Below are positions 1-12,224 of a stretch of DNA of 64,000 bases, piece after piece. Below the pieces are notes generated by a model. It worked only from the letters and a program-made list of their open reading frames with translations, did no database searches and had not been told where the DNA came from. The DNA lies in assembly GCF_001659605.2 (NCBI RefSeq), contig NC_035166.2:17441003-17505002 (forward strand), written 5' to 3'. The translations under genes were made by a program, and so were the position numbers. Numbering within the stretch: position 1 is the stretch's first letter; each line of letters begins with the position of its first letter. The stretch is from Manihot esculenta. Lineage: Eukaryota > Streptophyta > Magnoliopsida > Malpighiales > Euphorbiaceae.

Positions 1-416
1 AGTCCAGCAGAGTACAGGAAAAGTAAAGAGATCTGTAATAGCTTAGAGTGGACATGTAATATTAAGAGATGTAATAGTTGTTGCTTGACCTAGTGATGTA
101 TGTTTTGTACATGATCTGTATATGTATCTATGTTTTCCTGTATGTGAAAACCAGGCTTAACAGGTATGAGTTAACCCATCTAGAGCAAGCTCTAGTCAGG
201 GATACAGAGTACAGAGTACATGAGTACAGAGTACAGAGATAGTGCATGCACAGGTTAAGCCTTGGGGCAGAAAAGAGTTGTATTTTCACAGAAAATGTAT
301 GATCATGTATGAGTTTTACAGGTACACAGAGAGTATAGTAGGCTTGCTACGGGTTCTGGCGGCCTTAAACCGACCTGAATCCTACGCCGGTAACGGTCCT
401 TTTTGGGGTCGTTACA
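1..416 (+). repeat. 3' end of a Tekay-like gypsy LTR (partial)
   Basis: This stretch matches, in order, the last ~400 bases of LTRs A, B and C further on: a 'ggacatgtaat' segment, a 'gcttgacc' segment, 'gtgcatgcacaggtt', 'tgatcatgtatg', then 'aggcttgctacggg' and the terminal 'gtcgttaca'. The LTR therefore ends at 416. Its 5' part lies before the window, so solo LTR or full element cannot be decided, and the target-site duplication cannot be checked. It contains no coding sequence. Confidence 0.85.
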
Positions 417-2666
417 ACTATATAATCAAATATATTATTTTTTTAATAACCCATTTAATTATTTATTCAATATTTCTATTAAATATTGAAAAAATTACTA
501 AAATAAATTCACTCGATATTTTTTTTATTTTACTAATTTATATTCTTAGAAATATAAAACTTATAACATCAATAATAATATAGTGTGAGTATTTGAAATT
601 TCGTATAATATTACTGTTCCTTTTTAATGTGGCAATTCTAATTCTCCACAAAGATATTTATGAAATACAAGCGATTTTCTTGAAATTCCATAATTAATGA
701 ATCAAAATTACTCTTTTAAACAATCAATTAGAAGAGAAGTTGGCACCATGACTCTCCGTGCCAGCAAAGGGTGAAATTTTATCAATAGATATTATTTACG
801 AATTTGATGGTAATAAGTGTTTTAGATAAAATTTAATTATTACATATATAATATTTTTTTTATAAAAATTCATTAAAATAAAATATGTAAAATTTTAGAG
901 TAAGTATTAGGAACAGCTAAAATTAAAATTTTAATTTTTCAAAATCCTTCAAATGACTGATTTTAAAAAGTGACATATATAATAGTAAAATTTATTTTAC
1001 AAGCAATAGATTGAAGACTTTAAAAAGTTAAATAAAATTATAATAGTCTATTTATATATTATTATAATAAAAAAAATAAATTTAAAATAATTAAAAAAAT
1101 AAAAAAAAATATGGGAGGAAGTGAATAGTAAATTTCCAAAATGAAATATACGAAGGAGAACGAAGGCAACCGAGCGGCGGCGTTGAAATCAAAATGTTGT
1201 CATCAATAGATTAAAAATGGTGGGGGGAGTGATGGCGAGGAAATTAAAGGAGCATGAGCAATGGTGAAGGCTTGCAACTTGCAATGTGCATTAGTTTTTG
1301 ACTTGTGGAGAGGGCCCTTTACATATGTATCCTTCCAAGGTTTCCTAGCTAGCTATTTGTCTGCCACTTCTCAATCATTATATCTTTGCAACTCCCCTTG
1401 GTGGGACCATTAATTCCATAAGTTGACTGTAGGTTCTTTTCTTTTTAATAACTTATTTTCTTTTCTCCCATTATTCATATTTATTATTCAATTGAGTTAA
1501 AAAAAAAAAATTAGATTGGCTCTTAAATAAAAGAATAAGAGTTTAATTGTATTTATTGCTAAAATTTTACTGTAAAAAGATGCTTTGTCTTAGTTTCTCA
1601 AAAAGAAATCAATCGATTTTCCCTTGGTTGAACTGGAAGGAAAAGGAAAGTGGAAATGGATTTAATTGGTTGGAAGAGCGCAGAGCAAGTTGAGTAAGTG
1701 ATATCCGTATTTGAATTTGTTGACTTAATTAATATTGTTATTTTAATAACAAGTTGCAAAGAAATTAGAACAGTTATGGTCCCCTTGATTGAGTAGAAAG
1801 GTGTAGATCTCACCACAAATCCAAAAATTTTACAATCCAAAAGTGTTAATAATTAATTATAAATTTATTTTATAATAATGAAATTTTTTTTAAAGTATTC
1901 CAATTTTAAAGGATATAATTTAAATTTTTTTTAATAAATATAAAATATAATATTATTGAAGTTAAATAAACATAATAAAAATAAAAATATTTATATTAAA
2001 AAATTGTTTTATTAATCAAATAAAATTTAAATAATTACATTATAATTTATTTGTTAATTTTTAAATTCAATTTCTATTAGATAACATCGTGACTACTCTT
2101 AAAATTTTAATTTTATTGATCAATAAATAAAATTTAGAATATAAATGCTATTTTCATATTTTTTAATATTTGTGATATTTAAAAAATTGATTAATTTAAA
2201 ATATCTTTTTAATTAACGAAAAAATTAACTATTTTTTCAGGAAATTCACTTTCTTTCTCCAGACATAAAAGTCTTATTTACACTTGTATATAAATTATTA
2301 TTATTTTATTTTCTAAACTACTAATAAAAAATATATCCCTCCCAAGATGTTTTAATAGTTGTTATACACTGTGAGAACCATACAATTCTACCTCACCTTT
2401 TGATAATATTTTTATAATATTTTTTTTTAAAAAATAGAGATAAAAAATTAAAAAAATAATATAAAATCTCTCAAATTTATTTAAATATATTTATTATTAA
2501 ATCATTTTTATATCATTATCATCTATGTAAAACGAGAGACATTAATATTTTTTTTTAAAATAAAATTTAAACTATTTGTTTACAGAAAACATTCTGTATT
2601 TAAAATTACTTTTAATAAAAAATATTTTATATTTGTGATATGTGACAGTGATTTAACAATTTAATG

Positions 2667-2812
2667 AAACTTTCTGTATTTAATAAATTTGAATTTTAGA
2701 ATTCTAATCATGCTACGTATGGAGTAAATATTTATTCATTAATTTTAATGAAACTTTTGTTAAATACAGAAAGTTTAATTTTATATTAATCATGCTACGT
2801 ATGGAGTAAATA
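2667..2812. repeat. Inverted repeat with an embedded direct repeat
   Basis: AAACTTTCTGTATTTA at 2667-2682 is the exact reverse complement of TAAATACAGAAAGTTT at 2761-2776. A direct repeat beginning 'aatcatgctacgtatgg' occurs at about 2706-2730 and again at about 2788-2812. The arrangement could be a MITE remnant or a local rearrangement; no family is recognised. Confidence 0.7.
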
Positions 2813-3928
2813 ATTTTGTTAAATAATAAAATATTTTATAATTAAAATTAATGGAAAAATTAAATAATAAATATAAAAAAATATTAATAATATTTTAATA
2901 TATTTTTAAAATTAATAATTTTTTTATACTATATAAATTAAGTATTATTATTATTTTTTATCTTCCCACCAGTAATTGAACACTTGCCCTGCTTCTTGTC
3001 CCATTCTCTCTATCTCTTTTTCCCAGATTCATCCCTTTCTCGTGTTCTTAGTTTTTTTTTTCCTTTTTTTAATTTTTTGTGTTTTTGTTTGGAAATGTAT
3101 TTTTAATGTTGATAAATTTTAAAATATGAAACAACGTTTTTTATTTTAAAAATTATATACATTGTTTATTATTATTAGTATTATTAAAGAATTGAATTTT
3201 TTAGCAAGTACTACATTAAATTTAATTAAGCCAATATAAATTAATTTCTTAATTTAATCATAAAGCTTATCTAAAATTTATGTAAAATTGAATTATCGTG
3301 TATTGTCATATTTTCATTAAAGCTTCACTTCATTAAAATATAAAAAAAAGCTATTTCTTTACTTTTATTCAATTTTTATATAATGATTTTGATTTAATCT
3401 TTATACATCTAATTAATTAATCAGATTTTTCTATTGTCTTTTCTTTTTTTTTTTTTCACATAACAAAGACTGCTAAATCAGAAATTATCCTTTTAAAGTA
3501 GCAAATTTATAAAATGATATTTTTATTACTTTCATCCTTCATTTAGCATAACTCATTTTTTAATAAAAAAATTTTGATAATTTTTTAAAAATTATATAAA
3601 ATTAAATTTTTTTAAATAAAAAAATTTTAACGTTAAGAAGAAGTAAATTATTTTATTTTAATAAAAAATTGCTAAAAAGTAAAATTTTTCTAAAATTTTT
3701 TATTCCAGACGAAAAATCAGTGTGTTAACCTATTCCATTCAGTTGATTAATTAGAGAATTTTGTGATATTAAGCGAATTTTGGAATATACTAATGAAAAA
3801 ATGTTTGATTTTAGTTATTTTGTTATAAATTTTAAAAAAATATATTAAAATATTATATAATTTAAAAAATTTATTAAAAAATCACTGATGGTGTAGAGAA
3901 AGAAACCCTACGTTTAGAAATTAATAAT

Positions 3929-3988
3929 GCAAAAATTTTATTAAAAAATATTTTTTTTGCAAAAATTTTATTAAAAAATATTTTTTTA
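3929..3988. repeat. 30-bp tandem duplication, two copies
   Basis: Two adjacent 30-base units, each starting 'gcaaaaattttattaaaa', occupy 3929-3958 and 3959-3988 and differ only at the last base. It is probably replication slippage in AT-rich DNA. Confidence 0.85.
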
Positions 3989-4444
3989 TTGAGATCAGGA
4001 TTAAAACTGCCATCTTTTTCATACTTTGTAAACGTATAATTATAAAAAAAACCTGTTGAAATAATTTTTTTAAATTTATATTGAAAGATATTTATATTGA
4101 ATATATTTTAAATTTTTATATTATAATTATTTTTTAAAATTAACGGTAAAATGAATTAATAATTTTTTAAAAATTTTAAAATATTTTAATATAATTTTTA
4201 AAATTAAAAAAAAAATTAACGAGTTTTTGATATTAAAGGGTGAAATATTAAATTTTCCTATGCTAAACAGGAAAGAAAGATTTGCGTGGGCCACGAGCAG
4301 GGGCAAACTGGTCAAAAGAAGCATTCTTGAAAATGAAGAATTGGACAACGAACAGAAGAGCAGAGACTCTGCAGTGGTGAGGTCACTGTGTAAGAAAGAG
4401 AGAAAATTATTTATGGTTCCAGCAAAGGGTCCAGAGATCCCATG

Positions 4445-4458
4445 TATTTATATATACG
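4445..4458 (+). promoter_or_regulatory. Putative TATA box of the AKT1-like gene
   Basis: The sequence 'tatttatatatac' lies about 170 bases upstream of the chosen start codon, in a locally less AT-rich stretch with CT/CA-rich sequence behind it (4500-4570), as in a plant 5' UTR. Inferred from position and motif only; no transcript evidence is available. Confidence 0.45.
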
Positions 4459-4626
4459 GGACAACGCAATACCAAAGCAAGACGCAGGCTGAAAATAACG
4501 ACAATAACAACCGATACAACACATACAAAGCAAGCCCCGCCTCGTCTCCCCTCGCCTTGCCTCGCAGGCTGCAGGCATAGGGAAGATAACCCAATAAAAA
4601 AAAAAGCTTTCTTTCGTCGATCAAGA

Positions 4627-7600
4627 ATGGATAATCTGCGTAACAGAGGAGTCTTTAGGGTTTCTGTGTGCGGCCAAGAGGAGTTAGAACAGTTGTCTAG
4701 AGATGGCAGCCATTATAGCCTCTCTACTGCTGTTTTACCTTCACTTGGTGCAAGAAGTAATCGCAGAGTCAAGCTCAGGAGATTCATTGTATCTCCTTAT
4801 GATCGTCGTTACAGGTGATTATCATCTGTGGTTGCTTTCTTTTTTGGTTTTCATCATTTTGTTTATGATTTTAAGCTTGTTTTTATTGGTTTATTTTAAA
4901 CCTGGTTGTATTGACTTGAGTGCTATTATTGGATATTTTCTGCATTTTTTAATTTTCGGCGATGTGTAAAACAATGGCATTGAATCTCGTGTTTCTTTTG
5001 TTTAATACTAAAAGCTTTTTTCTTTTTTCTTTTTTTTTTCTTTATCTTTCTGGGTTCTTCTTGGTGGGGTGGGGGATTTCAAAGTTCTTCTTTGTCATTT
5101 TGTGTTTATTGCTGTAATTACCTGTTTCTGTGCATTTTGTTTCAACTTCCTTTTGCTCTTTTCTTGTTTTCTTTTGTTTTTTTTTCTCTTAACCTTGTCT
5201 GCTGGAAAAGGGTCTCCTGGTTTTTCTATCAGTAAATATATTTTTTATCTATTTTTTTTTTCTGGGTGGGAGTTTGGGAGTCGGGTGGACAAGGTTGGTT
5301 TCTGAAATCTTCGGAATCAATTTAAGCCTTTCTGAATCTTCCTTCACCATTTGCTGGAACTATCAGATTTAACTTTTTTTCTGAGAGTTCTATGTTACTT
5401 GATTATTTGCTTAGATTCTTAGCCAAACATGATGGCCCTTTTCCTGGTTGATTATTCTTTGGCAATCAAAGATATTGTTAACTTATTTTGAACTTTTTTG
5501 GTGGTTCTTCACATGGGTTTGAAATACTGGGAATCCTAGTCTAAAAGAGAGAGAGATCTAATAGTAAATTTTTAGTGGGTTAGGATGATTTTGTTGAATT
5601 GTCGCCAAGTCATACCAGAGATACACCTAATTGGAGGCCCTGCAAATCTTCTGGTTTGACTGGTAAAGATAGCTTTCTTCAGGTACTTTTATTATATGTT
5701 TTTTGCTTTCTTTTCCACTTTATGCAATGCCCATTTGCAAATTTTATATTTTTTTCCCCACTTTTTGATGTCAAAATAGAAAATAATGGAACTTGGGGAA
5801 ACATTGGGCTTTGACTTGTATTGCATTTCTGGAATGATTTCAGATAGTAAGCAATCAGCAGCAGAGTTTTATCTACTTGCAATTTCACTTATTTTGCATT
5901 TTCTGTGGCATAAAAATGTATAGTAGTTGTAGAGAATAAGGAACAAGTATTCTAAAATTAGCTTAAGGCTTTAATTGAATCTTGCAGAATATGGGAGACT
6001 TTTCTTGTTGTTCTGGTCATCTATACAGCTTGGGTATCGCCCTTTGAATTTGGATTTCTCAAGAAACCTGAGGGACCACTCTCCATTGCTGATAATGTTG
6101 TAAATGGATTCTTTGCTATAGACATTGTTCTTACGTTCTTTGTGGCTTACCTCGACAAGACGACCTACTTACTTGTGGACGATCCGAAAAAGATTGCTTG
6201 GAAGTATACTAGGTCCTGGTTTGTTTTTGATTTCATATCCACAATCCCATCTGAACTTGCTCGGAAGATCTCCCCTAAACCATTCCAGTCATATGGCTTG
6301 TTCAACATGCTTCGCCTTTGGCGACTTCGAAGAGTTAGTGCTCTATTTTCCAGGTAAAAGGTTTCTCCCTCAGGTAGCTTTGAACTTTAACCAAACTGAA
6401 AATTTTGGGCATTGTCAGTTTGATGCAGCCGTGAAGTAAGTGTTTTATTTGTTATAAGTGTTAGTAACTCAGCAATATAATTTCTTTTAACAGATTGGAG
6501 AAGGATAGGAACTATAATTACTTCTGGGTTCGATGTGCCAAACTTATTTGTGTAAGTATTCAAGTCAAGCATGGTTTCAGTATGAATTACAATTCCAGTT
6601 ATTCGATCTTATTAGTATGTGATGCTCTCTGTAGGTCACTCTTTTCGCAGTTCACTCTGCTGGATGCTTTTATTATCTTATTGCTGCTCGTTATCCTAAC
6701 CCTGAAAAGACGTGGATTGGAGCATCTTTGGGGGACAATTTTCTTCAACAGAGTGTATGGATCCGATATGTGACTTCAATGTACTGGTCTATTACTACTT
6801 TAACAACTGTTGGTTATGGTGATCTCCATCCTGTGAATACAAGGGAGATGATCTTTGACATCTTCTATATGCTCTTTAACCTTGGATTGACAGCATATTT
6901 GATTGGAAATATGACCAATTTGGTTGTTCATGGGACCAGTCGAACTAGAAGATTTGTGAGTAATCCTTATTCATTGAAATGGTAATCATGCTCTCCAATT
7001 CATGAATTCATTATTCATAGATTCCCCTGTATTTTCGAAATTCCCAGCGAGATGCCATACAAGCAGCTTCGAGTTTTGCTCAGAGGAACCAACTGCCTCT
7101 GCGCCTGCAAGATCAGATGCTTGCACATCTATGTTTGAAGTTCAGGACTGATTCAGAAGGACTTCAGCAGCAAGAAACTCTTGATTCCCTTCCAAAAGCA
7201 ATTCGTTCTAGCATTTCACATTATCTCTTTTACTCACTCCTGGACAGGGTGTACTTATTTCGTGGGGTTTCCAATGACTTACTTTTCCAACTGGTAATTC
7301 ACCCAAAAATTTGTGTTACTTTAGTACTTGATTTGTATAATAAATTCGTTAAATAGATGTTTGTGTTTGTTTTTTTTTTCTGCAAATGAATTCCAAAGGT
7401 TTCGGAGATGAAAGCTGAGTATTTTCCCCCCAAAGAAGATGTCATTTTGCAGAATGAAGCACCAACAGACTTCTATATACTTGTTACTGGCGCCGTGGTA
7501 AAGACACTTTCCCTGATTTTTACCTATGTGCAACTTGAAACTGAAGTTAGGTCCACTCTGTTGCTAGTAGAGGCACATATTCCATCAAAAAATAATATGT

Positions 7601-10310
7601 ACAATTTTAAGTAAAGTTTATCAAATTGAGGTCTCTAATTGCTGAATTTTTTAACAGGATCTTCTTGTTTACAGAAGTGGAGGTGAACAGGCAAGTCCTG
7701 CTTGAAAATCTCCAAAAGTATTTTTCTTAAAAGAAAATACTTATGGCATCAAGATTGTAGTTTTATAATTCATTTTCTAATGAAGAAATTATGTTGGATC
7801 ATTGCAGGTTGTTGGGCAAGCAACAAGTGGTGAGCTTTGTGGTGAGATTGGGGTGCTTTGTTATAGGCCACAGCTTTTTACTGTGCGCACCAAAAGATTG
7901 AGCCAGCTACTAAGACTGAACCGTACTACATTCTTGAACATTGTTCAGGCCAATGTTGGAGATGGGACCATAATCATGAATAATCTCCTTCAGGTCAGTA
8001 GATGCAAATCAACCCGGTGAAATTGAATCCATGAATACCAACCTTTCTTTAAACATGGAGGTTTCCAAAAAGTTAGCTTGTATTTGCTTGTGAACTTTTC
8101 TAATGTTTTATACTTCTGCGGTGGGGCAGCATTTGAAAGAACAAAAGGACCCACTTATGGAGGGAGTTTTGCATGAGACAGAGAACATGCTAGCTCGCGG
8201 TAGAATGGACCTACCTCTCAGTCTATGTTTCGCTGCACTTAGGGGTGACGATTCCTTGTTACATCAGTTGTTAAAAAGGGGATTGGATCCAAATGAATCA
8301 GACAACAATGGGAGGTCGGCTCTGGTATGTGAAAGTGAAACTTGTAACCATTTCCTTTCCCCATATTAATGTGTTTTCTCTATATTACTGATGCTCTCTC
8401 TATCTCTATCCTCTCTGCTCTCCAAAACATTATGTCTATTAGCATATAGCTGCATCAAAGGGAAGCGAAAACTGTGTGCTTCTTTTGCTGGATTATGGGG
8501 CAGATCCTAACTGTAAAGGTAATTTCTATTCTAATGCTGAATCCATGATAAGTGCAGTTGCGTTTAAATCATTTTCCATAGCTTTTATTTTCACAAATTC
8601 AACTTTTTTTATTCTCTCCTCCCACATTGTTTGGCTAGCATGGATTGCTGATTGTGATGTACAATTATATTCCAATCAGTTGTCGGTTTGTTGACTTTGC
8701 AACTATCTCCTTTCTTTATTTGGTAAGAAATCAGTAGAAAATGATTGGAGTTGACCTTCTAATACTTTATCCAGAAAAGCTAGCTGGTCCACGTAATATG
8801 TGGAAGGCATGCTCCGTCCAATCTCATTTCGGGAAAGTTTTATAAAGTGAACTTAGTAGTAATTTGAAATAATATAATATCAGGGTGTGCAAGATTTAGT
8901 CATCAGATCAGAGTTGTTTTTTTAATGCATAAGTCTCATTCTGCTATGAAAGATCTGGCAACCTGTTAGCCATAATCTTTATTAGTAAATATTTACCTTA
9001 TCCAGAATTGTTTCTTGCCTGTTGACTTTTCTTTTAAAAATTCATTTTAAATCTGAGTTCTGTCAGTCAATGCAACTGCAGTTATGACAGTTGATGGGAG
9101 AAGACTTCATTTCAGTTGACCACATTGCTTGTCATTTTTAAGTTACACCTAGAGGAACGAGTTGATGGATCAAGCTGATCCATATTAATGTAGATTAATA
9201 GGATTATTTAATTAATTTCTAAATGTGCTTTTACTATTTTATCCTTCTGAATTTTTTTTTAAACAATGTGTTTACCTCCAAAAACATGAAGAGAAAGTGA
9301 CTTTTTTATCTTTGTGGAATCCAATCAATCCGCACTAAATGTGGATCAAATCCCTCAATCAGTTTCCTTCTTCAAAAGGTTTATATGCACAATTTGGAAA
9401 GGGTAGAGCCAGTTTTCTAATTAATTTGGATGTTATTGCAGACTCAGATGGGAATGTCCCAGTGTGGGAGGCAATGCTGGGTGGTCATGAAGCTGTAGCC
9501 AAACTGCTGATAGAAAATGGCGCAAGCATAAATTTTGGAGATGTAGGTCATTTTGCATGCACAGCTGCCGAGCAAAATAGCTTGAACTTGCTCAAGGAAA
9601 TTGTTCGGTATGGCGGGGATGTCACATCCCCTCGGAAGAGCGGAACCACAGCCCTCCATGTTGCAGTTTGTGAAGACAACACTGAAATAGTAAGGTTTCT
9701 CTTAGAACAAGGTGCTGATATTGACAAACCAGATATCCACGGTTGGACTCCCCGGGATCTAGCCGATCAACAAGGACACGAAGAAATAAAATTCATTTTC
9801 CAAACGTGTAAAGAACCTAAAGCTCAGCCTGTTGTTACAATTCCTGAAAACAACGAGCCTGGAATTCGATATCTTGGGAGGTTTACAAGTGAGCCGACTA
9901 TCCGACCCGTGTCTCGGGATGGTTCATTCTCAGCTACAGACGGTTCATGGAGCCAAAGCCGTCCGAGACGCAGAACTAATAATTATCACAACTCACTCTT
10001 TGGGATGATGTCTGCTGCTCACAAGGGGGAGAAGGAATCACCATTCCCAGTTGGTCACATTATAGCTGCTGACAATTATGGAGCTAATCCTCCAAGAGTG
10101 ATAATTAGTTGCCCAGAAAAAGTAGAAATTAAAGGGAAGCTTGTTTTACTGCCCAAGAGCTTGCGGGAGTTGGCAGAGATTGGTGCTAAGAAATTTGGTT
10201 TGACAAATGCCAAAGTTCTTAGCAAAGAAAGAGCTGAAATTGATGATATTGAGGTCATAAGAGATGGTGATCATATTTTAATTGCAAGTGATCAAACAAA
10301 AGAGACTTAA
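4627..10310 (+). CDS. AKT1: AKT1-type inward-rectifying Shaker K+ channel, 11 exons
   Basis: Plasma-membrane potassium channel subunit. The AKT1 group carries potassium uptake in roots and related tissues, is gated by hyperpolarisation, and is activated in Arabidopsis by CBL-CIPK23 phosphorylation. Exons, all GT-AG except as noted: 4627-4814, 5988-6353, 6494-6551, 6635-6955, 7048-7293, 7399-7497, 7658-7690, 7808-7993, 8130-8324, 8443-8518, 9442-10310. They total 2637 nt, or 878 aa, against 857 aa in Arabidopsis AKT1. Visible in order: N-terminal motif [16 protein letters not shown]1-S6 with an Arg-rich S4 (~166-187, RLWRLRR); pore TTVGYGD (261-267); C-linker; cyclic-nucleotide-binding domain (~380-500); about five ankyrin repeats (~528-710); C-terminal KHA domain (~808-878). 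The sequence after the selectivity filter ([11 protein letters not shown]) is of the AKT type, not the SKOR/GORK type. The start matches the family N-terminus. AKT5/AKT6-type paralogy cannot be excluded. Confidence 0.93.
7691..7807 (+). other. GC-AG intron after a 33-nt micro-exon of the K+ channel gene
   Basis: Exon 7 (7658-7690) encodes only 11 residues ([11 protein letters not shown]). The following donor reads CAG|gcaagt instead of gt, with a normal acceptor 'attgcag' ending at 7807. Reading across it restores the family frame in the cyclic-nucleotide-binding domain (GAV-DLLV... then [15 protein letters not shown]). GC-AG introns are a known minor class spliced by the major spliceosome. 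Confidence 0.85.
8519..9441 (+). other. Large intron 10 of the K+ channel gene
   Basis: A 923-base intron between ankyrin-coding exons 10 and 11, donor AAAG|gtaatt, acceptor 'ttattgcag'. It is AT-rich with no recognisable gene or repeat. Intron 1 (4815-5987, 1173 bases) is the other long one. Confidence 0.85.
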
Positions 10311-12224
10311 CTGCCATAACTCCCTGCCTGCAGCCACTTGATCAAACATGAGACTAACCGCCAAGACTCCTTGAGACAACAGTTCGGGTTATTATTTTAA
10401 CCTGTCGCATTGAACATTCGCCTTATCTATTTTTTGTTTTGTGGACAGGTGATGTGATGAGGCCCTGTTTGGAATACCAAAAATAAGAGAGAAGAAAAGT
10501 TGTAAAGTAAAATATTTATTCTTTTTTTTTTTCTGAGCAACGTTTGGAATTAAAGATAAAGAAAGAAAAATAAAAGTAGAGGGAAAAATGAGTAATTGTG
10601 AATCCGATCTTGATTTAGTTTAATTTCATTAAAAACCTTTAATTTAAGAGAATTTGGTTTAAATAAAAAAAATATTAATTTAATTTTTAATTTTACTAAA
10701 ATTTTGATTTTTAGTTTATAAAATCGAACTGACCCACGTCACTTAGCCACTTAGCATGGTTGCATGTTATTTTTATTACAAGTAATTATATAGATAACGA
10801 CTTTAGTGATCTAAATAATTATTAATATATAACTATTCATTATAAAAATTTAAAAACAATTTAAATAATTAAGCAGTAATGATTTATTTTGTTAGCTAAA
10901 TTAAATTATTATATTATTATTTTTTATAAAGTAAAAATATATAAATTTTATATTTACTCTGCTATAAAATTTTAAGATCTATTTTCCATTTTATTTGAAG
11001 AATTTAATTTTAAGCACTTCTCAATTATTTGAATATTATTATTTAAATTCATTTTGAATCTTAAAATTTAGTTGAACTTATTTTAATAATTATTTACAGA
11101 TATATAAAATATTAATTATGATTAATATTAATCAAACCACAGTTCCATCTGGGTTGAATATCAAATTCTCAACCTTTCGTCTTCATCGATTTCATGGCTG
11201 GATAGAATTTCAAAACATTGAATTATACCTTAGTTCATGTATTGTCAGAATTAAGTAATTTAGTCCCTTATGAGTTTATTGTCAGAATTTCATCATTCTC
11301 CATTGATTCCTGCCAACACACAAGGCATTCAAATTTTGGTCCTAACAAATGTTCCAGAATTTGAAGTTCAATGAAGTACTGTTGCAATCTGAAATGCTAG
11401 CTAATCTAGCTAGCAGCAGGCAGCTGTCCGCCAAATGTTCCAGAATCACATCCTGCATTTTCAAGAGCAGCTGAGAATCAGCCATAAAGACAATGAGACC
11501 ATGAGACTGTGACTACGTTTAGGAGCTCCATCAATTTCCTCATATTCAGCAGCATCCAACTCATGAAGGTAAGCCAGGGGAAAGATTTTCAGTTTTTATT
11601 TGTCTCCTAAATAGCAGAAGTGTCAAAATATCTAATAGCTTTGGATCTTACAAACAGGCATTGAGAAAACTTATAACTCTCCTGTATCGCCGGCTAGGAA
11701 TAATGAAAAGCAGCATCAGCCTTTCCCATAACCAGCTCACAGGAAGACTATCAATGGCCATATAAGCAAAATATCGCCAGAGTACTGATGTAGGTATCTT
11801 CTTGATTATGGGCATATGCCCATTAGTGATATCCCAACCAGAAGTGATTGTAAAAAGTTTTTAATTCTTTGCTAGAAATTACACTATTACAAAAATAAGT
11901 TTAAGACAACGATAATAAATTATTATACAATTAAAAAATACAATTAAAATTATAATAGTGATATCAATATGCTTTTCAAGGTGAAAGGCTGCATTTGAGT
12001 TATCCCCATTCTCACCTATAACTGCATTCTTCAAGTCCTTGAGCTCTTTAGCTGCTCAAGGTTGCAATAGAAACATACGAACCATTGTCAAGGATCGCAG
12101 AGAGCTTTAAAAGCAATCAACAAATAAGAGTAGAAAAGCTTCTCACTAGAAATCACCTGGTGATATCTACATAAATTGAGAACTCACTGCTGGAGTTCTC
12201 TCTATTTCTATGGATAGTTCTCGC
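10311..12224. other. Downstream flank of the K+ channel gene, with coding-like traces on the minus strand
   Basis: This holds the 3' UTR of the channel gene, whose end cannot be fixed, and then AT-rich DNA. Between about 11480 and 12170 the minus strand gives several short stretches that read like protein but lack a shared frame or a start: about 64 codons at 11651-11842 ending in TAA, and shorter ones near 11500-11580 and 11950-12060. They may be exons of a decayed gene. I do not recognise the family. Confidence 0.3.

Larger units (their letters stand above)
417..4440. other. AT-rich intergenic region upstream of the AKT1-like gene
   Basis: About 4 kb of very AT-rich DNA without a supportable gene. 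The short open frames here have no recognisable domain and no coding-like composition. It holds a small inverted/direct repeat cluster at 2667-2812 and a 30-bp tandem duplication at 3929-3988. The last few hundred bases should contain the AKT1-like promoter. Confidence 0.7.

Noticed and set aside
6635..6955. Reading the channel as an outward rectifier (SKOR/GORK)
   Set aside because: The segment after GYGD and the S6 region are of the AKT type ([27 protein letters not shown]), and the KHA domain and ankyrin layout also fit AKT1.
9339..9441. ATG at 9339 as the start of a separate ankyrin protein
   Set aside because: 9339-9441 is intron; the acceptor 'ttattgcag' at 9441 joins exon 10 to exon 11 in frame with the channel.
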